This document shows, piece by piece, positions 14,001 to 26,200 of a stretch of DNA of 64,000 bases. Source of the DNA: Paracyclopina nana (lineage: Eukaryota; Arthropoda; Copepoda; Cyclopoida; Cyclopettidae); the NCBI GenBank assembly GCA_019096065.1, contig JAGUCH010000005.1, positions 4,960,001 through 5,024,000 on the forward strand. Reading direction: 5' to 3'. Numbering within the stretch: position 1 is the stretch's first letter; the number at the start of each line of letters is the position of its first letter. The notes beneath the pieces were generated by a model. The model worked only from the letters and a program-made list of their open reading frames with translations. It was not told where the DNA came from and made no database searches. A program made the translations under genes and the position numbers.

Positions 14001-17000
14001 CTCCTTTTTTGAAGACGCAAAAGAAGAAGAAGAAGCTAGCACACAGCTGAAGATGCAATGCCTCTCTCGCCGCTGCTTTCATCTCGAATTTCTCAGAGAC
14101 ATCAAAGCAAATGTGTATATGATCCTAAAAGGGTCAGGAGAATGCTTTTGTGCTTCCAAAAAAACCATGCTAAACTCATCATGATGGTAGTTTAGAGCCT
14201 GTTGGCACACCATGTACTACAACAATGTTAGCATCACAATGCGGTACATACTACAGTAGTACAACAATGGTACATTGCATACTCCACATGCTAAAAGAGG
14301 TCAAACCAAGATAGTGGCACTATTATTGTTATCACATGGTATTTGCCAGCTTTATAGTACTTTTATGCCAACATGCTACAGTATTTTAAATATACTTCCC
14401 TGGTGAGTTTTTCCCTATATTTATACAGAGATTTGGCGAAGAAATGCAAGCAGAGGAGGAAACTTGTTATCAGCTGCATAGTACCAAATATACTGGGTAT
14501 ATCACAGCTAAAGCATTAGGTGGTATCTGATGTTTTGGAAAGGCAACTACTGCCGCCAGACTGGGAATGTTGAAAAGTTTTAAGGAGCTACAGAAGGAGA
14601 AGCAACAGCAGTAGTGAAAATGAGCCCAGGAAGAATCAATAATTGGAGGGCGGGCCGAAGGCCCGCCCTCCACATTTCGCTGTGACCTATGTCACTCCCC
14701 AGTTTTTAGCCAGGAAACTGCACCAGGAAACCAAACCAGGATATCGACCAGGAAGTAAATTGCAATCCAGAAAAAACCAGAAAAATAACTGCCTGTTGTG
14801 GGATTTGAACCTGGGTCTGACTGCATTGCAATCAGACACTGTCACTGAGCCACCAAAGCAACACATAAAATTTACTTCTCTGATCAGCATTATCAATGAA
14901 AAAGTTGAAGTTGAGCAAATTTTTAGGATTACCTGTACCCCAAGCAAATTTTGTATGTTGGCCGCATTCTGCCCAGTGGCCGTAGGCCTCTGGGCAGAAT
15001 ATGGCAGTTACTGTTTTTCCAAAGATGGGATTTAAACCTTCATCCCATTAAACACAAACAGCAATGCTATATACAATTTGATTGATGCATATTATTGGGA
15101 GCGGGCAAAAGGCCCGCCCCTACTCAATTTTTTATGAGGGCGGGCCGTAGGCCCGCCCTCCACATTTCCCTGTGACCTATGTCACTCCCCAGTTTTTAGC
15201 CAGGAAACTGCACCAGGATATCGACCAGGAAGTAAACTGTTATTCAGAAAAAGACAAAAAATGTTTGCCTATACCGGGATTTGAACCTGGATTGGACTGC
15301 ATTGCAATCTAACACTCTGTCACTGAGCCATCAGAACATCACACAATTTTTGCAACTCTTTGCAGTATCATTCATAGCAAAAGTTGAACAAATGTTTTGG
15401 ATTGCCCCTACACCAAACAAATTATTCAGTAATATTCGGGCAATATTTGTGGGAGCGGGCAGAAGAAGACCCGCCCTCCACATTTCACTGTGACATATAT
15501 TGCTCCCCTGTTTGAAAATGGAAACAACAAAAACCAATGACCCACCATGATTCCTTTGTATGCTTCTTCTCTGATATTATATGCTTTTTGCAACAAGGAC
15601 ATTTTAAGAAGAGCAATATTCGGGCAGTGTAAGTGAGAGCGGGCCAAAGGCCCGCCCATTCTCATTATTTTTGGGAGGGAGGGCTCTCATAACTCAAACT
15701 GCAATACTATCAACAAATTGATTGAAGCACATTATTGGGAGTGGGCAAAAGGCCTGCCCTCCACATTTCACTGTGACTTGTGTTGCTCCCCTGTTTGAAA
15801 CAAGAAGCTGTACAAAAACCAATCAGGCACCATGATTCCTTTGTATATGTGATGTTTCTAGTTTGATATTAAGTGCTTTTTGAAAATACAAAATTTTAAG
15901 AAGAGCAATAGGCAGGAAATATTAGTTGGAGCGGATCAAAAACCCGCCCACTCTAATTATTTTTGGGAGGCTGGGCCCTCATAACTCAAACTGCTATCAA
16001 CAAAGTTATTGAAGCATATTATTGAGAGTGGGCAAAAGGCCTGCCCCCTCTCCCTTCCCAATGCATCTCTGTCCTGTCTATCCAAGGAGTGTGTGTTCTA
16101 ACAATCGATCCAAGTAGTATCCCTCTTGTTGATCCAAGGACTGTACAAGTAGTTGATCCAAGTAGGATGTTTATTGCAGTTTTGAGTTTTTGGGATAAGT
16201 TTCAAATCCCCTCTTTGGAAAAAGAAACACTACCACATTCAGCACAGAGGCCTACAGCCTCTTGTGCAATTTCAGCAAAATGTCAAGGGCAGGCCTTCAG
16301 TCTGACTTCCAAAAGAAGGACCCAGATCATGACCAACAAAACATTTCAGGAACATGGCCTACTGGTATGACTGACCCAGAACATAGCATGACAGGGACCA
16401 ACTACTATTCTATTATTCTAACATACTAAGTTGGGGCTCATTTGTGTAACCTAACTGACTTGTGACTTAACTAGCTTGGGCTGACTTGGTTAAATACAAA
16501 CTACTTAGGAATGACTTGGGTAGCCAAGCCTTATTAAGCTTCACCTTGTGCAGCCACTTAAGGAGTGACTTGAGTCACCATTTCTGACTTTGGAAACCAT
16601 AGCTGAATTGAGGAGCAATGGATTACTTGGATAATGGTTATCCAAGTAATCCATTGCTGACTTAGATTTACCAAGACATAGGTAAATTTTGGGCAGCCAG
16701 GTCCAAGAACTGGCTAAAATCTATTAGAACAGTTGGGACTCCTTCCCTTGGATTCACAATGGATCGTCCATGGATAGACTACGACAAATTGGCCTCTCAT
16801 GGACAAAATAAATCGTTCTTGGATCAATTACTTTTACAGATAATCCATGGATCATCATTGGATCGACAATCAGAACACACAGGCCGTAGATCGACCAGGA
16901 CAGACATATATTGGGTTCGACAAGAAATACCAACTCACATAAAAAGCCATTTCCGCAATCTCTAGAAATTCCACCAATTGGCCAAATTCTCATTTCAAGA

Positions 17001-20000
17001 CCAATTTTCAGCATCTTATTTTTGAATGACTTCTTGGCTATCAAAAGTGCCCAAAGTAGTAGATATTGACAAATAAGATGAAATTTTGCCTTAAAAATAA
17101 TTTTTTCTTGGATATAGTCCATTTTTGGAGAAAAAGAAGAACAGTTTGGCCATTTTGAGGCAATCAAGATATTGTGACAAAAAAATAACCAAGACACCAT
17201 TTCAGGATAATCAATTGAAATTGGGCCTGGAAATTTATGGAATGAGGAGATATGATAGACTGTTTTTAGCTTAGGGCTATAAGAAAAAGATTTTGAAATA
17301 CTGTCTCAAATGTAGCTATACTTTTGCTGCAAGAGTCAAAATTCAGTTGCTGAGCACTTTCTCCAGCCATGGTAGTCTCTTTTGCCAGTCTATCCAAGGA
17401 TAGTCTGTTCTGCCAGTCTATCCAAGGACAGAATGTTTTTGTCAATACAGGGACAGTTTGTTGCTGCATTCTAACAATGTACAGGGTGCAGCGCCAAAAA
17501 TGCAATTGTGCAACAGCCAATTCGGCCAGTTTCTTTACTACTTCTGAGCAGCCCGCTGTGTGTAGGGGCTCCTATCCTAGGATCTACTATGGACCTGGAC
17601 TAGAAACTACTGTGATGCACCTGGACTAGCATCTACACTGGACCCGGAATTGAATCTACTGCCACAACGTACCAGGAATAGAAACTACTGTGACAGAACT
17701 GGAATAGGATCTACTGTGTAACATAACAGGAATAGCATCTACAGACCTGTACTTACATCTACTACAAAGACAGAAAAGGAATAGAATCCACTAGAACAAA
17801 AACTAGGCCAGCAAAGTTAGTAATACATCAGGTAGATAAATCAGCTAAGTGATTAAGGTCATGACAAATAAGATATATTGAAGTATGCAACAAGTCCTAG
17901 AAGTCTTGGCCATGTTTTTCAGTCAGGAAGAGCTTTGGCATAAAAAGTCATAGTCTAATAAGTAAAACACAAGTCTTGAACTTATAGGCAAGTCTTGGAG
18001 TTATAGGCAAGCCCTTAAGTTTTGGCCAAATCCTGAAGTATTGGCCAAGTCCTGAAATTTTGGTAAGTCCTGAAGTTTCAACTAAGTCCTAAGTATTGGC
18101 TAAGTCTTGAAGCTAGAGACAAGTCCTGAAGTATTGGCCAAGTTCTGAAGTTAAGGTAAATCCTGAAGTTAAAAGCAAGTCTTGAAGTGAGAGGCAAGTC
18201 CTTAAGGTTCAGCCAAGTCCTAAAGTCCAAATCTTGAATGTAGTGGCCAAGTCCTGAAGTCCAAATCTTGAATGTTTTGGCCAAGTCCTGAAGTATCAGC
18301 TAGGTTGTAAAGTAAATTGCATTTCAGCTTTGGTTTCAACAAATTCAGAGTATTAGGTCAGCCTAAATTCTATTATGGCATGCATTAGCAATTGTTTAAA
18401 TCCCAAGTCTGGTAAAGATGCTGTTCCTGGTCTGTCACAGTAGTTTCTATTCCTGTACTGTCACAGTAGATCTTATTCCTGCTCTGTTATGGAGTAGATT
18501 CTATTCCGGTATCGTCACAGTAGTTCCTATTCTAGCTCTGTCATGGAGTAGACTCTATTCCATTACAGTCACATTAGTTTCTAGCACAGTATGTTCTGGT
18601 AGGTCCTATTCCAGCTTCTTGAGTACAGTTTTGGAGCCGCATGCTTTTCTAGCTTTCAATCCAAGTTTGATCCGTTTTTTGGTGCAGGGACAATCAGATT
18701 TGTCAGGCTATCCAGTCACAGTTTGAAATACTTGACCCAAGTCCTGCTAAGTCAGAGTAGTCGATCCAAGGACTATCCATTTCATTGATCCAAGGACAGT
18801 TTGTCTTCAAAGTTAATCCAGGGACTATGAGTTATGTCTATCCAAGGGCAATCCGTTGGAGTATTCCAAGTACAGTATGTCTTAGTTGATCCAAGCACAG
18901 CTGCCCGATAGTTGGTCCTGGCTCTAGCAAACAGTTGGTCCTGGTCTGAGTTTGTCTCAGTTGATCCATGCATAGGACACAGGTCTTCTTAATATTAGCA
19001 TATTTGAACCTGAGTGCAACTACTAGTTCAACTGTACATCAGAGAGAGTGGCAATCTTGGCAAGCTGAGCCCGCCAAAATTTGCCAAGGTCAAACTTATT
19101 TACTTGGTGAAGTGGAGTGACAGATTTCCTTAAAATTGCACCACCTATGACTTCGACCATTTTCAACCTTTGCAATCTGCTCAGCAATGTGCGTTGGATG
19201 ATTGCCGCTCTGTCATATAATAAAGTTGAACTATTAACTACACATGTGACTCAGCTCCATTTAAAAGTGAAGGTTGCTGAATGAAAAAGCTTTGTGATAT
19301 GAAGCATGCTTTCCATTTTTTTTTATTAAAATAAAGGGCTATACTTTCAAATATTTCCGTAGGCCCGCCCTCCGCTGTCCATTTATGGACGCCTTTACCT
19401 AGTTTTGAAACTTTCTGCTAAGGCAGAGAAGCAACTGCTGTTGCTCGGTTATACAACTACATTGGTGTAAGCATACTATATGGGGTCGTTCTAAATTTGT
19501 AGCATCCCTTTCCTTATTGCATACCGTGTACTATTTACGAAGAAGCATCATGTGCTGTAATATCCTATATATAGGGTGGTTGAGGTGGTACTACTATATC
19601 CTATTTTCCCTGCTGATAGATGAGTGCATGTTGCAGACTAGTATATAGTATACTGTAGGATATGTGTAAGTATTTTTGGTGCAAGAAGAAGTGCCAATGT
19701 GTGTGTGTATGTGACCCAAAAATTCGATCAAAAGAGGCTTTCTGCCTTTTCGCAGACAAAATTGGTGGGACACTGAGAATATTGCAACTGCTTTCACTTC
19801 GCGTTGCTGTAGGTTGCCAGACAACTGAATCTCAGTGGTTGGTGCCTGGAGGAAATCAAATTGTCACTCCAGATGAATAAGGGGCGCGCATAAAATTAAT
19901 TGGACTCCTGTGAGCCAGTGTGATATTCAACGCAATATATTCAATTATTGCCATCTGTGCACGCATGCAAGTTCACCAAAGTCGAATGGTGCTACTTTAC

Positions 20001-23000
20001 CACCACACCTTCTTCTTTGACTCAAGCCTACTTTTGCACACAGAACAGCAGCAGTTGAAAATGCAGTTTTGGGTCTCTTTTGGTCGACTCCCAAGAGTAC
20101 TTTGTGCATCAACACTTTTACCTTATTCTTCTCTTTGGTAGCAGTTCTGCTGCAATGAAACAAGGCTGAAATATGTAATGATCTCAGACCACGCCTTTTG
20201 TTAAAATTCCTTGGTGCTGCAGTTCGGATTTTTTCCCCTATTTTGTGTGTGTGTGTGTGTGGAGAGTTCTCTTGGAAGACGCAGATTAATCTTCCTTATA
20301 CGGGTTGCGTTTTCCATATTACTGTCAAGGCTGAGCTCAAAGCAAGAGAGAGCTTCATAATACTTTTACGCTTCAGTTGCTCCATTTGGCAAGTAGTCGT
20401 GGTATATTCTGTAAAGTAGGTGAACTTTGCGAACTTTTCCCAGAAAAATAACTCCCGTGGCTTGAGCCGTTCTTTCTTGAAAAACGTAAATAAAAATCAA
20501 GGTTTCTCCGAGAAATCATCAATTCCCCCTTCTGACATTTAACTTGATGGCTTTCAGTTGATAAGTAGCGGTGAGTTTCGAAAAAAACCAATTTATTTTT
20601 CCACAATGCAAAAGGCAAGTGTTTTTGCAGCCCAAATTAGAAAGCAAAGCATTATTATGGCAACAACTGCTGAGTCAACGCTACTGGGCTTGATAAGAGC
20701 TCCAAACTAACTTAAAGAGAGAGGCAGTAAACTAAGCAGACTTTAAGGAGCAATTATTGGATTTCTGAGCGCAAACTTTTGTAATTACTATTCCATTGGA
20801 AATGCTGCTAAAGGAGTGAGTAAATTTGTACTTTATGCTATAAGGGCTTGTGATGTTGATGATAATAGTGCAACAATGGCGTGCGCTATCTTGGGAGAGT
20901 TGGCTGGCAGTTCGATCCAACCAAACGCGGCGGCAGAAGAATACAAATGGGGCAATTTGCAAAAGATCCCTAAAAAGTTCTGCCTTTTTAAAGGTGCTAT
21001 ACAATTCTTGACCCTTTGTTATAGAAGTGTGTAGAGAGGTGCAATAAAAAAGAAAATACTACTACAATGGATGGATGCTGACATGGCGAAATTCTTCGCG
21101 TTGGTTTTTTCATGCCAGTTTGCAAAGTTTCAAAATTGCTTCCTTTCCATCCTATTACATTGCTCTGGCTGCTGCTGTGACAATTTCACTAGCTCCTTTT
21201 TTGCAAACACAAGCAAGCTAGCGTTGGTCATAATGGAATCCATTTGTCACTTTTAGATTATATTCACTGCTGCGTGATGTCTCAAATAAAAACAGGCCAT
21301 ATATTCGTCCAAAGCTAAAAACATGAAAATCCACTAAAGGTGCACTTAGATCCAGTATCAGCTTCACTTGTTTGCGCTCTGACAACTGTACAATTCTCAG
21401 CAGAATTTTTTTTCTGTTTACGATTCAACTAGCTAATTTTAAATGTTTGAAAGTGTAGGTTAACTTTAATTGGGAAGCTGCACAGTAGCAGCCAAAAAAG
21501 GGCTAATTTAATTGGACGATTCTTGAGAGGTTTTCTAGTCTAAAAATTGCATGAAGTAGAGAGGCTGTGGATAAAATATTTAACTAAAATGCAACAAAGC
21601 ACCAAGAATAGAGATTTTACCCGCAAAGCTTTCTCACATCGCCCACGTCATCTATGGCCAGGCCTAAACTTCAGAAAGTTTAACAACATTTGACATACTA
21701 TTTGACATCGACATTTTTCTGCTAATTCTGGCCATCTCAAGTGAAAGGTTACATTTTCCTAGTGGAGCTCTTCTCTTAGTTATTTTAGTTATTCAAGTAT
21801 TCTTGAAAAAAGTTTAAGCATTACATGAGAATCTAATGAGTGAAAATGGCTGCAGGGAGGCTCAAGAACAGAGGGTAGAGCAGAACGTAGCAAAAGAGGA
21901 GCGTTGTTCTCGGCTTCAAAGTTTAAGAACAGAGGCTACAACTTGGTTCATTCACGTGGGAATAAAAAACTTTCTTCAACTACTTTGGCAAAAAGTAGCC
22001 AGAGATGCACTCAGTACCAAAGTAGTACACTACGCAGCAGTAAGTAAGTGATGGAGAACAGACCTTCTTCATACACTAGGCTACAACCAGAGGAAAGTTC
22101 CTCAACTGTTGAGATACACATCCATTCTACTGGTAGATTTAAGGAAAAAAGAAGAAAAGCGATTTTCCATTCAGCATTTACCGCGCTCCTGCTTCTTTAT
22201 GTAACACCGCTGCTTGCTTACACAACTGAATACTTTGAGCTGAGCTCCTCCTATTTTGAAGAGACCAAAAACCAGCTAAAAACTTTGCCGTGCCCAAGCA
22301 AAATATTTTGGTAGTAGCATCTTGCACATTTTGCTGGATGGCTTACAGAAGAGATCTTGACAATATCAAATAGCGGATTTAAAGTGGGACAGCCTCAACA
22401 TAACGGAGTATCTGTTATGGCATACATTTTAGCTTACCATTTAAATGATCAGCACGCCCATCTTGATATGAAGGGCACACAGTCCAGAGTCCAACTGCAA
22501 AATGTATTCTTTGAACTATCTCAGAGGAGCCTCGTATCGCGGCCTCTTCATGTCGGGGCTGAACTTGAGGCTGCTCCGGATCATGGCTGGCCTTTGTCAC
22601 TGAGGGCACCCATTCGTCTGTGTTGACCCAGAGGTCAGCCACGAGGCCGGCCATGAGGCTCGCGAGGCTCACACAGCCAATGAGGGCAGCGAGGGCGCTG
22701 CTTTTTTCCCTTTTAGAGCAGCAGCTGTACCCCTTCTTCAATGGCTCCAAATGTTGCTGCTGCTGCTGCCCTCGGTGGCCTCCGTTGGCCTCCAGGTTTT
22801 GGCTCTGACGTCGTCGGCTCGCCTTAGAGCCCGAGGCCGTCGTCGTCCTTGAAGGATGCACCCCGCCCCTCGCAGATGCTGCACTGGACGACCTCCGTCC
22901 TACCCCAACACTGATGTCCTCCGAGGCCACGTCCTTCACGAGGTCACTGGGGCAGACTATATCCTCGGGGTTTTCGAAGCCTGATGCCGGAGGGAGAGGG

Positions 23001-23205
23001 GGCGTGTAACCGAGGGGCGGGGTGGCCGTTCTTTGGAGTGGCACTTTGAGGCCGCTACTCCGGTTGGTGGCCTCTAAGGGGCCTCCGTAATGTGGGGGAA
23101 GAGGCTGTGGTGTCTCCGCACATGAGGGATTCTCTGAGGCAACTAACTCAGCAGCAGCAGCAAGCCGGTTATTTCGTCGCTCGCGGCCTCCTCGCGAGTG
23201 AGTAA
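2050..23205 (-). CDS. stg1: Stargazin-like voltage-gated calcium channel gamma subunit (TARP/CACNG family), 5' exon not found
   Basis: Five exons fit with consistent phases: from about 23205 (5' edge uncertain) to 22438, then 11926-11776, 7133-7009, 3672-3377 and 2805-2050, each with GT-AG borders (for example donor GTAAGC at 7008, acceptor TTCTTTTCAG before 3672). The protein has a long Ser/Gly/Gln-rich cytoplasmic N-terminus, a first membrane segment, the claudin/stargazin GLW-x-x-C motif (FAVGLWTVCPS), an extracellular loop, two adjacent membrane segments in exons 3-4, and a fourth introduced by YSYGWSF, a TARP hallmark. Then comes a long cytoplasmic tail ending S-A-V. In the family these subunits traffic or modulate AMPA-type receptors or calcium channels at the plasma membrane; this role is inferred. 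The first recognised exon has no in-frame ATG before its upstream stop at 23207-23209, so at least one start exon lies further upstream. The 10.5-kb intron 1 is full of repeats. Confidence 0.85.
6186..6235. repeat. Simple repeat, (TTTTTTACA)n
   Basis: About five imperfect copies of a TTTTTTACA unit inside intron 3 of the stargazin-like gene. Confidence 0.7.
8099..9134. mobile_element. Non-autonomous TA-flanked inverted-repeat DNA element, copy 1
   Basis: The left end reads TA|CCCAACCAGAAATTT (from 8101) and the right end is its reverse complement, AAATTTCTGGTTGGG|TA (to 9132). Both sides carry the dinucleotide TA, as expected of a Tc1/mariner-type target duplication. There is no transposase frame inside the 1.03 kb. 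Internal segments around 8353-8430 and 9009-9090 are diverged direct repeats (both begin GAGTTCCACAAA and contain TTCGTCACGG), so the copy may be composite or internally duplicated. It lies in intron 2 of the stargazin-like gene. A second copy is at 63657-63944. Confidence 0.75.
13069..13685. mobile_element. Long-hairpin (foldback/MITE-like) element
   Basis: Two arms of at least 165 bp, about 13070-13235 and 13520-13684, are reverse complements with roughly 85-90% identity by eye. Shared blocks include ACATTGACTTG, CTAACCCAAACT, ACAACACCCAAAAA, TTTCTGAAAGCTTATG, GGGTTCATTTGGT and AATCCTGGCCTAT. Weaker inverted similarity continues inward (TGACCCCC against its complement). There is no coding frame. 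Target duplications were not resolved. It lies in intron 1 of the stargazin-like gene and would fold as a long RNA hairpin if transcribed. Confidence 0.75.
14793..14866 (-). repeat. tRNA-like SINE head, unit 1
   Basis: Read on the minus strand, it has an A-box-like TGGCTCAGTGAC (14852-14841) and a B box GGTTCAAATCC (14811-14801) at normal tRNA spacing, with TTGCAAT where an anticodon loop would sit. This fits a decayed tRNA-derived pol III promoter, perhaps from tRNA-Cys(GCA). The acceptor stem does not pair well, so it is not a functional tRNA gene. Confidence 0.65.
15265..15335 (-). repeat. tRNA-like SINE head, unit 2
   Basis: It has the same layout as the first copy: A-box-like TGGCTCAGTGAC (15330-15319) and B box GGTTCAAATCC (15287-15277). 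Here the T-stem is closer to intact (CCAGG against CCCGG), which strengthens the tRNA origin. The surrounding TGACAGAG and TTGCAAT also resemble tRNA-Cys. Confidence 0.65.
16085..18975. repeat. Minisatellite field with inverted arrays (foldback-like)
   Basis: Several short repeat families are clustered: (a) TTGATCCAAGGACAGT-type units at 16100-16170, 17385-17435 and 18735-18965, with opposite-strand copies at 16755-16905; (b) GACTTGGGT-type units at 16450-16600; (c) GGAATAG-n-ATCTACTGTG units at 17575-17790, whose reverse complement (CACAGTAG-n-TTCTATTCC) forms the array at 18418-18620; (d) about fifteen AAGTCCTGAAGT-n-GGCC units at 17930-18300, lying between the two arms of (c). Arrays in opposite orientation around a central array resemble the arms of foldback transposons. 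No coding capacity was recognised. Confidence 0.7.
16614..16658. repeat. Perfect 21-bp inverted repeat with a 3-nt loop
   Basis: The left arm 16614-16634 and right arm 16638-16658 are exact reverse complements (core CAATGGATTACTTGGATAA) around the loop TGG. Its ATCCAAG core relates it to the surrounding repeat family, so it may be two head-to-head repeat units. Confidence 0.9.
20244..20262. repeat. (TG)n microsatellite
   Basis: A pure TG run in intron 1 of the stargazin-like gene. Confidence 0.85.
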
Positions 23206-26200
23206 GTCAACTGTTGAAGACGACCAAGATGAGCTGGAGGCTGAGAGAAGCATAGGCGTAGGAGAAACGACGGCCTCCCCTCCCATAAGAGTTTTGTATG
23301 ATATTCCCAAAAGATCAAGATGCGAGCTACGCTCGCGCAGCTGCAGTGTTTAGATCTATGAGCGATATGGCAGCTATTATATTGTACCTTCAAAGATGAC
23401 AAACAAGCCACTCCTAAATATATAGTGGTGCTCATTAATTTACAGGATGGCGATGAGCTCGAAAGCTGTCAGCTCAGCCAATGTTACGCGCTGCATACAT
23501 AGCTAGACTAAATTAATGCAGTAGAGCAAGTAAGTAGCGCAAATGATGAGTTAATGCCGGCCTGGATATTATTTACGTTCGGGTCGGATTTTTTGCGTCT
23601 ATTAAGGAAAAGTTAGTCATTTCACTCACAATTGACCCAAATGAATAGGATGTTGATGATGACCAATTTGTAAATTCAGGCTTGAATTGGCAGGATAACA
23701 ATTTAACTTCAATTTATAAGATAAAGCTTTTGAGAAAAAATAGTGAATTTGTGCCGTATTTCTTTACATTTCAAGATTTCAGATGAGAAAAGCTAACTTT
23801 TGCTTCATGGTAGATTCGTAAAACACAATCAATAGCTCATCAGCTCGACTCAGTATCTGCTTTACTTTCCAACTCTACTACTTTTAGCTTTAAGCGCTAG
23901 TTTTAATTGCCGTTGTTCAATCCAACATTACCAGATCTAGGTTCTTCTGACTTTTTCCACCATTTTTGGCAATTTGTGGCCTTATAAGCAGTACTTGACG
24001 CTATTTCCTAACTATCAGTTTTTGACCAAAACTCAGTCTCTAATTTTCACAAGATATTGGCTCCAAAGTTAGAGCTGAATCTTATGGTATCGAGACTAAG
24101 TTGCTCATTTGATTGATTTGTGCTTCCATTTGGGCTCAATTTGATAATGACCAGCATCGTCACTTGGGTAAAATGCATTATGAAGGTAAGCCATTTCAGC
24201 TGAAGAGTTGAGTAAAGTGCGCAGGAGCAGCCATGATAACAATCTGCATAACTCAACCCATCTTCTTGTTGAAGCTGGCTTCTCCTCGTGCATCAAATAA
24301 AGTTGCGTCAAAAATCCTAGGACTCCTGCAAAATCCTAAAAAGCTAGTTGAAAGCTCTGAAAGTTCTGAGATGTGTAGCAGAAGAAGGGAAAAAAGCCAA
24401 TTCCTTGCTATATGTTGGGTCGTGGTGGTGCAGGAAATAAACGATTTTGAGCAAATTGAATTTCTAACTGTATTGTCGGAGGCAATAAATATTCCATATT
24501 AGGTAGGCTTCAATGCACTTCCATTTGTCCATCATGCTGAATATACGAGGCCACAATGTCCCCGCTCTCGCAGTCTCTAGCACATATAGCTTCCAGCTTG
24601 AAAGTAGCTGTAAATTACAGCAGTAGAACTGGTGTAGTGGTACTATATAGTAGCTCAAGTCGAAGAACAAAACCGGAGACAAAGTTCACCTCAACCGCCC
24701 AGATTTTGATGTGGCCTTTGTTCCAGAACAAAGGCCACTTCATTAAAGGCCCATTCAATGCGACTTCCGAGTTTTGGAAAACAAGTGGAGTAAATCCTAA
24801 TCCCAGCTCAGTTCATCACTTGTTGATATACTACTAGAGTGAAGGAAATTGCTTTCTTTTTCTGCGTGTAGGGAACAAGCAAGTAATCATCAAATGCAAA
24901 AACATTTGACCGTGATTCATTGGTTGCATGATGATTGCTGCTCTCTCCCTTCTTTCCACTCTCGTTACAACTACATAACTGCAGATGGAATGCCAAACTC
25001 AATCTTCGTAAGTGGCCTTTTGCATTGTAGCAGATGTACTACTACTATATTTGTGCGGCTCTAACAAAGTACTTCAAAATGACTATGCTTAAAAAATCTC
25101 CCCCCTATATATTTATTCGATGCATTTTTCAGCCCGAAATAGCCATTGGGATGGAAATCTGAGTTATGCACACATTCACATTGAAAAGATGGATTTCAGC
25201 CTACTTTTGAAGATAGTAGCTAGTATACTGCGTAAAACATATACTCAATGCGTTTAATTCGCACCACTGCACCCGCATTGCGGGATTCGCTTGAACTCAT
25301 ACCAGAACTCAATTTAGCTTTACTGCTAACCATGTACGTATGAAGTGACTTTTTGTGCGATTTTTGGTGGCAGACCAAGTCTATATAGTACGCTATAGCA
25401 GCAGGCAATAGTATGTTTAACCACTAATCTTGATGAAATATACCCCGCCATATCCGATTGCCTTTATGGCTTTTTGAGGTTGACTTTCTCGGTGGTAAGA
25501 CCGCAATTTCAAGCATGAAGAGAACGACGACGACGACGAGGATGGAAGCCTTATTGCACAGGGTAGTCTATAAAGTCGTCGCTTTATTGGTACGCGCACA
25601 CTGGTGCGAAAAGCATCAAACAACAAACAAAGAACCAAGATTGCTCTCTAGGGCTCGATTGTTGCTCGGAATAAAGATCTGCTATGTATCGTTAACCATT
25701 TTTCTTTTTTCCAACACCTTGACACGCGGAGCTCAAAAAGCAGCGGAGAAAGCAATATTTCACTCACAGCCAAAAATGCCTTGGGAAAAATCGCATTATG
25801 CGAGATTCTTTTATTCATAAGTTAGCCTTTCAACTATATTGTACTCAGAAGATGCAGAAGCCATGGAAAAAGCAAAAATTATACTACTTTTTCACAATTG
25901 CGAAAAACTGCAGTGGCGCACTTTTGATTGCAGCGGTACGTGAAAGCATTAATCTTTCAGTGCATGCTGACTATTCGGTTTTGTTGAAATCGCATATTGC
26001 AGATATGATTCATGGCACATAGTCAAAGGGTACTACCATTAATCACAATAAGGTGCCTCCGTTCTGCGTGAAAGAGCCTACTAATGTGGGTGTGTTTCGA
26101 GATTACCAAAAGGCACCAGGTCTCTATATACCATATTATATATAAAGCCAACATATAGCACAAAAAACGATACCACAGCTTTCATCATTTCCCCTTTGGA

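Larger units (their letters stand above)
14645..16050. repeat. Tandem SINE-like array punctuated by GC-rich hairpins
   Basis: Four units of about 280-490 bp start near 14645, 15136, 15455 and 15735. Each opens with a GC-rich inverted repeat followed by CACATTTC-n-CTGTGAC and then CTCCCC-n-GTTT. The first hairpin is perfect, with arms GGAGGGCGGGCC and GGCCCGCCCTCC around GAA (14645-14671). The second has 11-bp arms around GTA (15136-15160). Later ones are decayed forms of GGGC-nnnn-GCCC (near 15100, 15455, 15640, 15735, 15930, 16030). Units 1 and 2 also hold a tRNA-like segment on the minus strand. A stray fragment with the same GC motif is at about 19359-19374. Confidence 0.75.

Noticed and set aside
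14793-14866. Possible tRNA gene on the minus strand
   Set aside because: A and B boxes are good, but the acceptor stem and T-stem pair poorly and a second diverged copy sits next door inside a repeat, so it is a SINE head.
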